From NCBI GenBank assembly GCA_021399435.1, contig JAJTUP010000037.1:310001-374000 (forward strand): 64,000 nucleotides of DNA, given 5' to 3'. This stretch comes from Diaporthe sp. PMI_573. Taxonomy: Eukaryota; Ascomycota; Sordariomycetes; Diaporthales; Diaporthaceae. Made by a program: the position numbers and the translations under genes. Shown here piece by piece: positions 33,749-46,685 of this stretch; positions within the stretch are counted from its first letter, which is position 1, and each line of letters starts with the position of its first letter. The notes under the pieces are model-generated. The model saw nothing but the letters and a program-made list of their open reading frames with translations. It did not search any database and was not told the DNA's origin.

Positions 33749-36700
33749 ATGTTAGTCCCGGAGAGCTTGCTTCTCCTGCTGGGGGCTCTCATACCAGCTC
33801 AGGCCCTGAAGTATGACCCGGATTACGTGGATTGGAACTTGAACACAAACCAGAACGCAAAAGATCCTTTGGAGTACTCAGGAACATGGGAGGATCACAC
33901 ATTCAACCCTTCTCCCAAGAACTGGAGGTTTCCATTTTACACACTCTTCCTGGACAAGTACGCCAACGGCGATCCCACCAACGACAATGCCAACAATACG
34001 GTCTTCGAGACCGAGACTCTGGGGACGCAACTCCGGTTCGGCGGTGACATACAAGGACTGATGGACAGTCTCGACTACATTCAAGGCATGGGAGTCAAAG
34101 GTCTCTACGTCGCTGGCTCGCCTTATATCAACCAACCCTACGCTGCTGATTCATATTCGCCGCTCGACCACACGCTACTGGATCTTCACTTTGGCAACAT
34201 CACAATCTGGCGCGAAGCCATTCAAGAAATCCACAGACGCGGCATGTAAGTATCACCTCCGTGATGGCCTCACTCGGCGCGCTCGATGAGCTATGGGTTG
34301 CGATCGGCTTGGCGCAAAAGCTTGGCCTATTCCCACAGATGCTGACAGCATTCTAGGTACATCTTGCTTGACAACACTGTCGCGACAATGGGCGATCTCA
34401 TGTAAGCACTTTCTGACCCGCCCATAAGCACCTCCTGGCGCTGACTTTTCCGAAGCGGCTTCACAGGCTATCTCAACAAATCAGCCCCATACGTCCCTGA
34501 ACACGAACACACCGCGCTCTGGAAGACTTCCAGGCGTTACCACGACTTCACATTCGGAACACAGTTCAACGACACCTGCGAGAACTTTCCAAGGCTGTAC
34601 TGGGACAATGGATCTGAAGTTGGATCAGCGGTGTACGACAGCTTCGGTGGTTGCTACAACGGCGACTTTGACCAGTTCGGTGATACCGAAGCTTTTGGTG
34701 TTTACCCTGATTACCGTCGACAACTTACCAAATTCGCTTCCGTCCAGGATCGATTGCGCGAGTGGGTTCCTGACGTGCTGGAGCGGATCTCTCTCTTCTC
34801 GTGTCTGACCATCCAAATGCTGGATATTGACGGCTTCCGTTATGATAAAGCAACTCAAGTCACGGTCGACGCCGAGGGCAGTTTCTCGGCTCACCTTCGC
34901 AAGTGCGCCAGGGAGGTTGGCAAGGATAACTTTTTCCTGCCCGGCGAAATCACTGGTGGTGACACTTTCGGTGCTGTCTACATTGGCCGTGGTCGTTCGC
35001 CTGAACAATATATCGACAATGAGGAGAAGGCTGTCAACCTGACGAATGTCACCGCGGCCAACATGGACATTTTCATTCGAGAGAAAGGCGAGCAAGCCCT
35101 TGACAGCGCAGCTTTCCACTATTCCATCTACCGTAATTTGCTACGATTCTTGGGTATGGACGGCGGCATGGAGGCTGCGTATGATCTTCCTAAGAACTGG
35201 GTTGCGGCTTGGAACAGAATGCTACAGACAAACGACTTCATCAACGCGGAGACTGGGCTCGTGGACCCCCGGCACATGTTCGGAGTGGTGAACCAGGATG
35301 TTTTCAGATGGCCTGCCATCACCTTCGGTATCGAGCGCAACCTCCTGGGCCTGTTCATCACCACCCTGCACATGCCGGGCATCCCGCTGCTTCTGTGGGG
35401 AGAAGAGCAGGCATTTTACGTGCTTGACAACACGGCGTCCAATTACATGTTCGGGAGACAGCCCATTGCGTCGGCCCCAGCCTGGCACGCACACGGATGC
35501 TACACTCTTCCTGGTGAGCTGTACTTTAAAATGCCGCTCAACGCCACCTTGCATGGATGCGAGGACCCTACAGTGGGGTGGGACCACAGAGACCCGAGCC
35601 ATCCAATCCGAAACGTCATCAAGCACATGTACTTTCTTCGCGAGCAGTACCCAGTCCTGACAGATGGCTTCTATCTGGAGCAGTTGTCCAACCATACTGA
35701 GTGGATCTACTTGCCCGGAAGTTCCGGCATTGGCACGGAGGAGGGTCTCTGGTCAACCATGCGCTCATCGTACCTCGGCATCCAGGACATGGACACAGAA
35801 ACGCCTGTATGGCTGCTCTATCACAACCGCAACCAATCGTACACGTACACTTTTGACTGCACCGACGACGATAAGGCTCTGATTTCTCCCTTTGACTCGG
35901 GGACGACGGTGAAGAACCTGTTTTTCCCTCACCATTCGATGGATCTCAAGGACTCGCCCAAGAAGCTGGGAATCAACGGTTCGACAGAGTACAATGGTTG
36001 TGTCGATTCCATCACTCTCGATGCATTCGAGTACCGCGCATACGTTCCGGTGAAGAAATGGATCCCTCCACCGCCCATGCTCACAAAGTTCAAGCCTGGT
36101 CATGACTATAGGATTCAATCGACAGAGGAGAGCAACACTGTTCTCGTTGAGATCCACGCCAACACCCTCATGGACTGCGACTCGTTCACCCAAGCTATCA
36201 ACTTCACTTCGAACACGGAATCGGATCTCACCCCATCGATTGACACTTCCACGGTCAAGTGCGGAAATGTGACGACTATTGAGCAGCCCGATTACCCGGG
36301 TGTCTTGGAGTCTGCGTGGGGATGGTCCGCCAACATTACCGGCTTGGCCCCCGGAATTCACCAGATCATTGTCAACAACGCCACAACCGCTGATCTCGGT
36401 TCATTTACTGGCTCCACGGACCGTTTTCTCCTGCGAATTGGCGGCCCAGACAACCCTCTTATCTGGCCCCAGACTGCAAACTACTCATCGACTCTTGCGA
36501 CCAAGAACTCCGACGGAAGCCTCACTCTCAAGCACACCGCTCCAGGTGCCAGCTGGTTCCGCTACTCGACAAACTGGGGTTCAACGTACAGCAACTGGAC
36601 GAAGTATGAGCCGACTACCATTGTCGACCTGCTACCGTGGGAGGGCACTGAGAACCAGGAGTGGGAAGGTGAGCACGTAGTCGTGCAATACCACAACAAG

Positions 36701-39700
36701 CTCGTCGGCAGCAGTGCCTACGAGCAGCGAGGCGATGCTGACTACGATGGGCCCGCTCGACGATTCCCGCATATCTGGTCTTCTGGTCCGTTCAATCAGT
36801 ATGGTTATGATGCTGGTGCGAGCAATCAGTTCAAGCATTTTGCCGAGTCGATGTGGCAGTGGCATTACATGGACGAGTGGCCGGCGACGGTCCAGCTCAG
36901 CATCTGGGGAATGAACCCCGACAAGCAACCAGACCAGTCGTTCGTATATGGTGACATTGACGCTGATGGTGTCCTCGACCGCCTTCCGCCTTCTTCCCTC
37001 GTGGAGAGCAACATCAACATCACCACGGCGCCGGCTAAACCCCACCTGGCCTACAGAATGGTCCTCCAGGACTCCACCCTGAGGTACGGCTTGGTGCCCG
37101 TGGGCAGCATGTGGCAGCAGCTGGTCTTGTACATCCTGCTCTGGATTTTGCCTGTCATCCTCGGCCTCGCGGCAGTGCAGGCTTTCAAGCGCTCTTTCTA
37201 CAAGATCAAGTTCAACGAGGTCGGTGTTGCCAAGGCCTCGGGGTTCACTCTGCTCGTATCCAAGGCCAAGGATACCATCGCCAGCTTCGGAGGCAAGGAC
37301 GAGAAGGACGCTGGCGCCCTGATTGCGGCCGCCGCAACGGGAGAAGCGAAGCGCAAGCGCGTCCTTATCGCCACCATGGAGTACAACATCGACGACTGGG
37401 GCGTGAAGATCAAGATTGGCGGTCTGGGTGTGATGGCCCAGCTGATGGGCACGGCCTTGAAGCACCAGGATCTCATCTGGGTTGTGCCATGCGTCGGAGG
37501 TATCGACTACCCTGTTGATACGCCCGCGGAGCCGATGTTTGTCAAGATCATGGGTCAGTTCTATGAGATCCAGGTGCAATACCACAAGGTTGACAACATC
37601 ACCTATGTGCTCCTCGATGCGCCTGTGTTCAGGAGGCAGACTAAGGCAGAGCCATATCCACCGCGTATGGATGATATGGAGAGTGCTATTTACTATTCCG
37701 CCTGGTAAGTCAATGGCTGATATTATGCCTCTTACTGCCTCTGGCCGACTGCTTGCTGATACCCTTTAGGAACCAATGTATTGCCGAGACCGTCAACCGC
37801 TTCCCTGTCGACATGTACCATATCAACGATTATCACGGTGCTTGTGCCCCGCTGTACCTCCTTCCTCGCGTTATTCCCGTAGCTCTTTCTCTGCACAATG
37901 CTGAATTCCAAGGAATGTGGCCTATGCGAACACCTGAGGAAAGCAAGGAGGTCTGTGAGGTCTACAACCTGCCAGAGGAAATCGTCAAGGAATACGTACA
38001 GTTCGGTTCAGGTAAGTCGGCCGCCGGCTTGACACACTTTCTCGATATTGCAGTCACTAATCCATGAATAGTCTTCAATTTGCTGCATGCCGGTGCGAGT
38101 TACCTGCGAATTCACCAACAGGGATTCGGTGCAGTCGGTGTGTCCAAGAAATATGGTGACCGGTCTTTCGCGCGTTACCCTATTTTCTGGGGCCTCAAGA
38201 AGGTTGGGCAGCTGCCAAACCCGGATCCAACTGTGAGTGACGAGCCAGACTTGGACATGAATATTCCCTCGAAAGCCGAAGTCTGACATTTGCCTTATTA
38301 GGATACCGCCGAATGGAGCAAGGAAACCGCATACACCACCGACGCTCCTACCATCGACCAGGAATTCGAGGCTGGCAGGGCTGACCTCAAGCGCCAGGCC
38401 CAGGAATGGGCCGGTCTTGAGCAAAACCCTGAAGCCGAGCTGTTCGTCTTTGTTGGACGTTGGTCTCTGCAGAAGGGTGTTGACCTCATCGCTGATATCT
38501 TCCCCTGGGTTCTGGAGACGTATCCCCAGACACAGCTTATTGTGAGTACAGCCGGTGGGATATGAGTCCCTGGCTTCAGGAGACTAACCATTTGGCAGTG
38601 CATTGGTCCCATGATCGATCTCTATGGTAAATTCGCAGCCTTGAAGCTGGCCAAGCTGATGGAGAAGTACCCCGGTCGCGTTTACAGCAAGCCTGAATTC
38701 ACGGCGCTGCCTCCTTACATCTTTAGCGGTGCGGAGTTCGCCCTGATCCCCTCGCGAGACGAGCCCTTCGGTCTTGTTGCCGTCGAGTTTGGTCGTAAGG
38801 GAGCCCTGGGTGTTGGTGCCAGAGTTGGTGGACTGGGACAAATGCCTGGCTGGTGGTATACCGTGGAGAGTACCAAAGCAAACCATCTGTTGCACCAGTT
38901 CAAGAACGCCATTGTGGCAGCTCTGAAGACTGACACGCAGACCCGGGCTATGATGCGAGCATACTCCGCCAAACAGCGATTCCCCGTTGCCGAGTGGCTC
39001 GAGAAGCTCGAGAAACTGCAGCAAAATGTGATCAGGATCTCCGAAAAGACCGCCAAGAAGTCGCACAAGAAGAAGTTCTTGTCCAGCACCATGAACCTGC
39101 TGAACCCGAGCAAGGAGGCGCTCAACACCGAGATCCAGCTGCAGGACCGCACACCAGCTTGGATGACACAGGTTCCGGACCACGACGACGATGCCTCCAC
39201 GATGAACCACCAATCTCGTCTCACAACAGCCCTGAACACTCCGAGCCACTCTCGTCCTGTATCGCCGGGTGGCTACGAATCCGCCATGAGCTCGCGTTCT
39301 GGCACACCATTGCCTTGGACCCCTGGCCATGGTCGCATGGAATCTGAATCTCCGAGCGTTCTGTCCTTCTCTCGACCATTCGCGCTAGGCATGCAGAACA
39401 ATGCCAGTCGGGCGTCCATGCTTAGTGTCGACGAGGTCGTTGGTGAGCGACATGACTTCAAGCTCCAGCAGACGGATCCTTTCTTCACGGACTCCAGAGG
39501 TGATTTCTACACCGAGTTCGAGAAGAAGCTGGGCTCCCTCGACGCGAGCAACTCGATTTCGGACCTGTGCATCGAGGACTACTTGGTCAAGTCTGAGAAG
39601 GAGTGGTTTACCGAGTTCCGTGACGTGCGACTGGGTCGCGGCCGTGCCCGCGATTCCTCGGCGTCTAGGCCTGGGTCCCGCGCCTCATCTCGCAACGCAT

Positions 39701-41181
39701 CTCGGAACCGCTCCCGGTCGCAGCTTCGATTGTCTCTTGGGCACGAGCGTCGGCCTTCCCGTCTCATGAACGCCACGCCTGCGGGCAGTGACGCGGGTAC
39801 GCCTAGCGAGGACGACGACTATGAACGGCAATTTGAGCTGCCCCAGGACTACAAACCCCCTAACGGATTGCAGAAGTATCTCCAGTACCAGCTGGGTGAC
39901 TGGCCAGTCTACGCCATTCTTCTCTCTGTCAGCCAGGTCATCGCCACAAACTCGTACCAGATTACCCTCCTGACGGGCACTGTCGGACAGACTGCCACCA
40001 AGCTCTATGTCGTCGCATCCATCTACCTGGGATCCACCATCGTGTGGTATACCCTGTCCCGAACTCTCAGTCTCGTCTACTCAACCGCGACACCCTTCTA
40101 CTTCTACGGTATCGCATTCACCATCCTCGGTTTCTCACCCTTTGCCACAGATGAGGTCGTGCAAGGATGGGTACAAAACGTCGCCACGGGCTTCTACGCC
40201 TTTGCCGCGTCGTCTGGTGGTATCTCATTTGCGTTCAACTTCGGAACCGATGGTGGCTCTACCGTGTCCACGTGGATCATGCGTCTGGCCATCATCCAGG
40301 GCGTGTCCCAGATCTATACGGTTGCCCTCTGGGCATGGGGTAGCTCCATCAGTGACGCGGTGGCCGACGGGGAGACCGGCGCTTACTCACTCGCCAACTC
40401 TCCCTGGATGCTCGCCGTGTGCCTTCCCGCCGCCCTCGTCCTCTGGGCCATCGGCACCGTCCTCTACCTGGGCCTGCCCGATTTCTACCGCGAGACGCCC
40501 GGCCCTGTGCCGCAGCTGTGGAAGACGCTGCTCAAGCGCAAGACAATTGCATGGTACCTGCTCGCCGTCATCATCCAGAACTACTTCCTCTCGACACTTT
40601 ACGGCCGCAACTGGTTCTTCCTCTTCTCGTCGGCAGTGCTGCCGACATGGTCCGTCATCCTGCTCGCCCTCTTCTTCTTCATCATCCTGTGGTGCGTGAT
40701 CCTCTTCGGCCTCGCCAAGGTGTCCCAGTCGCACCCGTGGCTGTTCCCCATGTTCGCCGTGGGCCTCGGCGCCCCCCGCTGGGCGCAGATGTTCTGGGGC
40801 TGCTCGCGGATCGGCCTCTGGCTGCCGTGGGCGGGCGGCGCCGTCGCCAGCGCTGTGCTCAGCCGCCTCGTCTGGCTATGGCTCGGCCTCCTCGACTCGG
40901 TCCAGGGCGCGGGTATCGGTATGATCCTCATGCTCACGCTGACGAGAGTCCACGTCGCCGCTGCCGTGATCGCCGCGCAGGTGCTGGGATCCCTGGCCAC
41001 CATCGCCGGCCGCGCCACGGCGCCCGACAAGCTGGGCCCCGGCCCTGTCTTCCCTGACCTCTCCCAGGGCGCCGGGCACGTGCTCGGCAGCGCCTGGTTC
41101 TGGGTTGTGCTCTTGCTCAACCTTGGTATTTGTGTTGGGTATTTCAAGTTCTTCCGCAAGGAACAGGTTAGCAAGCCGTAA
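33749..41181 (+). CDS. ags1: Alpha-1,3-glucan synthase
   Basis: Seven exons: 33749-34245, 34357-34401, 34456-37704, 37770-38011, 38072-38232, 38302-38541 and 38599-41181; all introns GT-AG (54-111 nt); 2338 aa, the usual length for Ags/Mok1 proteins. Order of domains: signal peptide ([19 protein letters not shown]), extracellular GH13 amylase-like domain (about 60-530; [23 protein letters not shown] around 303-308, PGEITGGD), spacer with Asn sequons, one transmembrane helix near 1066-1085, cytosolic GT5 glycogen/starch synthase-like domain (about 1145-1640; [37 protein letters not shown]), a Ser/Arg-rich linker, and a multi-pass C-terminal region (about 1910-2330) thought to export the chain. 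It makes cell-wall alpha-1,3-glucan, important for hyphal adhesion and for hiding beta-glucan from host receptors. Splice joins restore known motifs ([33 protein letters not shown]). Confidence 0.95.
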
Positions 41182-43632
41182 GATGGGCTTGAACGTGTCA
41201 TTGTTTTTTTGTGCAATGGGAGCTGGATGGTGTATATTTCGGGGTTTTGGTATATACGGTATATAGATATTGGGCCTCGTGGGTGTACTGCATGGAGTAC
41301 GGATGTTGTACGTATGGGACTGAATTCCTAATGTCTATTTTACTTGTTCAATTACGATATCCTTTGGGTCAACTTTGTGTCTTCTGTGCCATTCCTGCAA
41401 ACCTCGAAGACCCGGGTGTGGTTGTCGTCCCGGATGGTTAGGGCGCGCCACCGTGGTAGTCTTTGTCCAATGCTTGAGTGCAATCATGCGACGAACTGAT
41501 CGACAAGAAACTTCTGGGTGCGGGAGCTGCATCGCAAATCTCCCACGTGGGCAGGCAGCGTGCCTGCCCCTCGAGCATGAGATAGAACTCTCGGGATGTG
41601 GTGGACAGCCCGAAAAACGAGGTCGTGGGCTCCACGCAACGGTTCGGGATTGCGGGATGACCGTGGCGATGCCGGAGGAGACGATGTCACCTTCCAGCCC
41701 TATGCACGAATTCCAGATTCCATTTATTTTGGTCAGCAGAGAAGAGTGTGGGGGCTTCGATTGTTGTGCGTGGGTATTAAGGCCGCCAAGGTTGTCTTGG
41801 AAAGGCTTGGTCGTTGAGCTTCGCCATTGCCGCGCTGCACTGCTGGTGGGGTGGTCTAGAATCAGCCACTTGTGAAGACTTTGTTATTGTAGAGATAAGA
41901 TTGGATGGCCAATACGTGTTTCATGTCTAGTTTTAGGGTAGGTTCCATTGAGGCTTCTTGTCGCCCTGAGCGGGCTGGCTCTGCTACTGCTGTGAAGGAA
42001 AGGCTTGGACGCTTCGAAGACAGTTGTCCCCCAAGTGTGGGTGGTACCCTTATATTCCTACCACATTAATTCAATTCTGAGGCCAACCATTTGGAAATAC
42101 AAGCAGACCGATACCTTCCATACTGCGTAATGCTGCGCAACTCATTTCTGTGGAGGGCCGGAAGCAGTCCCGTCTCTTGAGAAGACTGTGCTTGGTGCAG
42201 ACGACAGGGGGCGTAACCATATAATGGGTTGCAGGGCTAGACTCGAGCTCTCGCAATAGATGTCTTGGCTCAGTGAATTAGCCCTGCCCTTTGCACACTG
42301 TACTGGTGCTTCAGGCATATGTTGCTGGAAGTGCCTCACCAACTAACAACCCAACTTGGAGGCACCTCTTCTCGGTCTCCGATGATACAGACGAGATTTA
42401 ACTGATATGTACTCGTCATCACCATTTACACTCCTACGTTTTACCCTCGATACACCGTCACCTGGATTCTGAATTGCACGGGCCGCTCTGCCACGTAATG
42501 ATTGATTGATGTTGGCGGCCCTTGGCTTCCCGGGTAGTGATGATGATCCCCTGCCAAGCCTTCCAATCTCACCCTTCGCAGGGCCCCGTTCCTCTTCTTG
42601 TTCTTTTCTTAGACGAGGCCTGAGCAGGTTCCAGGGAATTTGCCCAGTTACAATCTTTCAGAATCAAATCAATGGGGGACGATGCTCAGGGATGGGTATG
42701 TTAGACTGAGCGACTGTTTGTGCCCCTATTAACATGGGCAGATGTGATATATCCTGAACTGCGAATTGGCGTGCGTTGACAAATTTAGTCGAGGCATGCT
42801 TCCCAAGATAAGTGTTCTTTTGGAGCCTGCTCAGGGTCTGCTTGCTTTACTATAGTTTGGCACATGAATCCGAGGGCCCTACTCGCCGGACATCATTCTT
42901 ATCATGCCTGTGCCGACAGTGGAGGTTTCTCAATCAGAGTTGCTTTGTGCTTTTTACTGATATGGAACTTCGGATGCTGATCGGACAAAAAAAAGGATCC
43001 CTTCGGTGTATACGTGTGATTATTGTACCGAGGATGTCATGTGTCTGACAAGTATAGTGTTGTAGTCGATGGAGCCTGTGCCCTCCCACTTCCCGTCGGC
43101 CCCCATCCTTGCACAGGGTGGCGGTGCCCATCTCTCTAAAAATCCTATACCACGAGCAGAGCAATGCCCAATCAACTGGCATCAAAATGTAATGATATGG
43201 GGCCCTCGTTACGCGTTTACCACAGCTAGCCGGACCCAGCCTTGTCTTACGCGTAATGGGACTTCAGCATTCATCACGGGTGGGTCCTTCGGTGACGGCG
43301 TAGGTGGTGATGAGCCTCGTCCCGATGTTTACCACCGTCCGAACTGTGAGCGATCCACTGGGGGAGCGTCGTGGCAGTCCCTGCATGCACAGGAATCGAA
43401 ACAACCTTCTTTCACTGGGTCAGATGGAGGTTGATCTCTTTATATAAGTCGAGATGACGTCTCTTCCATTCCGACTGGAGATGATCTTCATCCTCAGCGC
43501 CAACTCTCACACTCACTGAGAAGCCTCTGCTACACTCTCTGCTTGCTTCATCTCTTTTTCAAATACACAGTCGCTTTCGAAAGATACCCAATCCCCGTTT
43601 TATTCCACAGCTTCTGGATTATCCTTATCGAA
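41182..43632. other. Intergenic stretch with dioxygenase promoter
   Basis: About 2.4 kb. A frame of 166 codons at 41375 and other shorter ones have no motif and are Cys-rich by chance. The right end holds the TATA box of the intradiol dioxygenase gene and a CT-rich leader. Confidence 0.5.
43441..43447 (+). promoter_or_regulatory. TATA box of the intradiol dioxygenase gene
   Basis: TATATAA, 192 nt upstream of the ATG at 43633, followed by a CT-rich leader. Confidence 0.55.
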
Positions 43633-44805
43633 ATGGTTGGCTTCTCCAAGATCGCCACCGGCCTCGGTCTGGCAGCCGGTGTCCTCGCGCACCCCGGCGA
43701 GCAGCACAGCAACGACCACATCAAGCGGGAGATCGAAGTCCGCGACCTGACTGCTGAGATTGGTGCTCGATCTCTGGGTGCTTGTGCCAACTCGGCTACC
43801 GCCCGCCGCGTCAAGCAGCGCAACATCCAAAGGAGAGCCGACACTGTGAAGGCCATTCGCGAGGCTCGTGGAATCAAGGCCAACCCAAAGAAGTACCGCC
43901 GTGATCTCGCCGCCCTCGAGGAGTGGGAGACGGTAAACCACAACTACACTGGTGTCAGCAACTACGATATGTTCACGGCCCTCGAGACCGTCTTCGATGC
44001 CAACACGTCCTGCATCCTCGCCCCTGAGGTCACCGCCGGCCCTTACTACATGGTTGGCGAGTATTTCCGATCCAACGTCAAGGAGGCCGAGTGGTCCGAA
44101 GGCGTCGACGTGTTCCTTGAGGTCCAATACGTCGACATCTCCGACTGCTCCCCCGTGCCCAACGTGGCCGTCGATATCTGGAACGCCAACGCGACAGGTG
44201 TCTACTCCGGAATCTCCGTCTCCGGCAACTATGCCGCAGATGGTGTGAACTCCACCTACCTCCGCGGCGTGCAGTTGACCGACCACGAGGGTGTCGTCTC
44301 GTTCGAGACCATCTTCCCGGGCCACTACGACGGCCGCGCGACGCACACTCACCTTCTCGCCCACACCAACGCCACGGTTATGCCCAACGGCACCATCTCC
44401 ATCTGGAACAAGCCCGTCGCGCACATCGGCCAGCTCTTCTACCCCGAGGAGCTCCGCACCGCCGTCGAGGCGACCTCGCCCTACAACACCAACACCGTCG
44501 AGGTGACCACCAACGATGAGGACATGTGGAGCATCGTCCAGACCAATACCAACTACGACCCCTTCCCCCAGTTCCTCTACCTGGGCGACGACATCACCGA
44601 CGGGCTCTTTGCTTGGATCCAGATCGGCATTAACTCCACCGTCGACTACCAGAACGACGACTACTATGCCATTGCTGGCTACCTCGCTGCCGACGGTGGA
44701 CATGCTCAGTCGAATGCTCTGTCCGGAGGTGGTGGTGGTGACATGGGCAACGGGACTGCTCCCACTGGTGCCATGCCTTCTGGAGCTGCTCCGACCTCCG
44801 CTTAA
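43633..44805 (+). CDS. Secreted intradiol ring-cleavage dioxygenase
   Basis: One exon of 390 aa, ATG at 43633 in a good context (tcgaaATGgtt). Signal peptide about residues 1-19 (MVGFSKIATGLGLAAGVLA), a Lys/Arg-rich stretch (about 28-92) that looks like a propeptide, then the dioxygenase core: VTAGPYY (134-139), VPNVAVDIWNANATGVYSG and FPGHYDGRATHTHLLAH. The Tyr in GPYY, a second Tyr downstream and the His pair at 238 and 240 (GRATHTH) are the likely Fe(III) ligands known from catechol dioxygenases. The tail (about 370-390) is Gly/Ala/Ser/Thr-rich with no GPI signal. Predicted to cleave catechols or related plant phenolics between the hydroxyls outside the cell. Confidence 0.93.
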   Translation: MVGFSKIATGLGLAAGVLAHPGEQHSNDHIKREIEVRDLTAEIGARSLGACANSATARRVKQRNIQRRADTVKAIREARGIKANPKKYRRDLAALEEWETVNHNYTGVSNYDMFTALETVFDANTSCILAPEVTAGPYYMVGEYFRSNVKEAEWSEGVDVFLEVQYVDISDCSPVPNVAVDIWNANATGVYSGISVSGNYAADGVNSTYLRGVQLTDHEGVVSFETIFPGHYDGRATHTHLLAHTNATVMPNGTISIWNKPVAHIGQLFYPEELRTAVEATSPYNTNTVEVTTNDEDMWSIVQTNTNYDPFPQFLYLGDDITDGLFAWIQIGINSTVDYQNDDYYAIAGYLAADGGHAQSNALSGGGGGDMGNGTAPTGAMPSGAAPTSA

Positions 44806-46013
44806 GTGGGCTTGACCTTTCTTTGGGGGTCCATCTTCTTAAATAGCACTTTGATGGATGTCTATGTTTTGCTTTTGCATTTGTATTTACTTCATAGCGT
44901 TTCCATTGGATTGTAGACATACTACATAGAAAATAATGAGGCCGTGTTCATATGCCAAGACTGCTGACCGACGCGAACACGTCCTGATTCCAATTTTGCT
45001 CGAACAGTCTCCACACTCTCTTTCGGAAAAACGCATAAATATTTGGAAAGATTACGAGGGGCTTTCATGTAGGTCAACATCACTCTGCGACACTGCAACG
45101 TCTCTCATCAAATTCATAGCGGTCACTTCAAGGCTCCATCCTGGTACAGGACACAGAAGTAAGTTGTTCCCACCGCGCCTTGCCAGTAGCAGTATTATTT
45201 CATTGGGTGTTGACGCGGCCAAACGCGTAGAACGCAGCGGTATCCATGCACTGGCAGTCCGGGTATATACCCTGACCTCCCCGGAGTTCTGGTACCGCGA
45301 GCGGCGTGGCGCCGCCTACCATAACCTGGCATCGAGCCGGCCTACAGGATCGTCATGGGTGGTAGTGCGATCGGAGAATTTGTTTCAATGGGAAATCCTG
45401 GCACGAATTTCATGTTTTGTCAATAACAAATAGAAGTGTTCATGTGACAGTGACCGCGTGCCGCATGTTCCTGTTCGCTCACCCGTCCTGATTCTGTCCA
45501 GACACCTCTTTTCAAGGGCTTCTAGAGTTAGTTGGCAGCACGTCCGGCCCTGGCATTTCAATACAAGTTCATTCAATAAATATAAGTGCCAGTGGTCCAA
45601 CCATTGAAGTGTTCACACCCGTACCGCAGGCCAAGCTCGCGTGAAGTGCATAGAATTTCACCACTAAACCCCGTAAAACCCATGGATTCATGTGAAGGTT
45701 TGCAAATTGGGAGAATTTCGAGGAGCCGCCATTCCTTACTGGTATGATAGAGCTTTGCCAGATGACCCGGCTATTCGACACAGCGAATCTCAGGCTCGCT
45801 ATCTCAGAGCACACTAACATATGAGCGAACAGGCTGATATTTCCAATCGAAGTTCCCAATATACCATTAATCGTTAACTAGACATAATTACGTTCTTTGG
45901 TATCATTAATCATTGATCTGCACCAATTTTCCTCAAGCTCCAATGAGACTATGCTGCCTTCTAAACTCCCCCGTAATTCAAGAACTCCAAAACCACTTCA
46001 ATGTTGCTCAGCA
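44806..46013. other. Intergenic stretch
   Basis: No supported gene. A 165-codon frame at 44936 shows no domain or splice sites. The 3' end of the minus-strand tail-anchored gene follows. Confidence 0.5.
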
Positions 46014-46685
46014 CTAGATCAAGAGGCACATTGCCACGATAAAAATGACGAAGATTGCAAGAATGAACAGTGCCGGGTGTTCCTTGGAGAACTCCTTCAT
46101 GGACTTCCAGAACTTCCGCATCCATCCCTTGAAAGTCTTCGGCCTCGTTTCCGGGGAGCTCACGACGGGCTCCTCGATATTAACCCACTGGTCGTCTTGC
46201 TGGTACATCACCACACCTCGCTCCGACTCAGCAGAGCTGTCTGTGTCCTCGTCAATGCTCTTGGCACTGCTCTTGTTGAACTTCTGCTTGGTCGATGAGA
46301 TCCTTCTCTTCAGCACGTAGAGGTACCGTCTCCTATGCCTCGGCTCCGGATCCTCCTTGCCAATGGGTTGAGGCGCACTGTCCGGGAGGGGAGTGTACCC
46401 TGGCAGCGCAGGGGGCAGGTCGTGCACGAGGCTCGAGAGATCATACTCCGGCGGGTCGTCAGTGTATTGCGGGCTTTCAAATGGATTATCGGCAGGCGTC
46501 TCGGTTGTCCTCTCCGACTGGGTGTCTGAACCTAGATTCGGCATGGCCTCGTCACTCATGGCGGCGTACCCGTTCCGCATGCGGCGGAGTAGAGTGCGCC
46601 CCTTGGGGTCTGAACGTGCATCGGGAAGCTGGTGAGGCTGCACATGCTGGGCTGAGTGCCAGAAGATGGGAGCTGTGAAGACCAT
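46014..46685 (-). CDS. Tail-anchored protein with PPxY motif
   Basis: One frame of 223 aa, ATG at 46685. A polar, Pro/Asp/Glu-rich cytosolic part carries NPFESPQYTDDPPEYD (PPEY is a PPxY motif that WW domains of Rsp5-type E3 ligases bind) and LPPALPGYTPLP. A basic stretch (HRRRYLYVLKRR) follows, then an acidic/Ser-rich stretch and, at the very C-terminus, a hydrophobic helix of about 20 residues (ALFILAIFVIFIVAMCLLI) with a basic amphipathic segment (WMRKFWKSMKEFSKE) before it. This is a tail-anchor layout; ER, Golgi or vacuole are possible. No family recognised. The first residues could begin in an upstream exon. Confidence 0.6.
   Translation of the reverse strand: MVFTAPIFWHSAQHVQPHQLPDARSDPKGRTLLRRMRNGYAAMSDEAMPNLGSDTQSERTTETPADNPFESPQYTDDPPEYDLSSLVHDLPPALPGYTPLPDSAPQPIGKEDPEPRHRRRYLYVLKRRISSTKQKFNKSSAKSIDEDTDSSAESERGVVMYQQDDQWVNIEEPVVSSPETRPKTFKGWMRKFWKSMKEFSKEHPALFILAIFVIFIVAMCLLI

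Noticed and set aside
36632..37585. 317-codon antisense frame in the glucan synthase gene
   Set aside because: Same explanation: mirror of the main frame of a large GC-biased exon.
41375..41875. 166-codon Cys-rich plus-strand frame
   Set aside because: Cysteines are scattered with no regular spacing and no signal peptide; looks like chance.
43600..44703. 367-codon antisense frame to the intradiol dioxygenase
   Set aside because: Val/Asp/Gly-rich shadow of the sense gene, which has the complete Fe-ligand motif.
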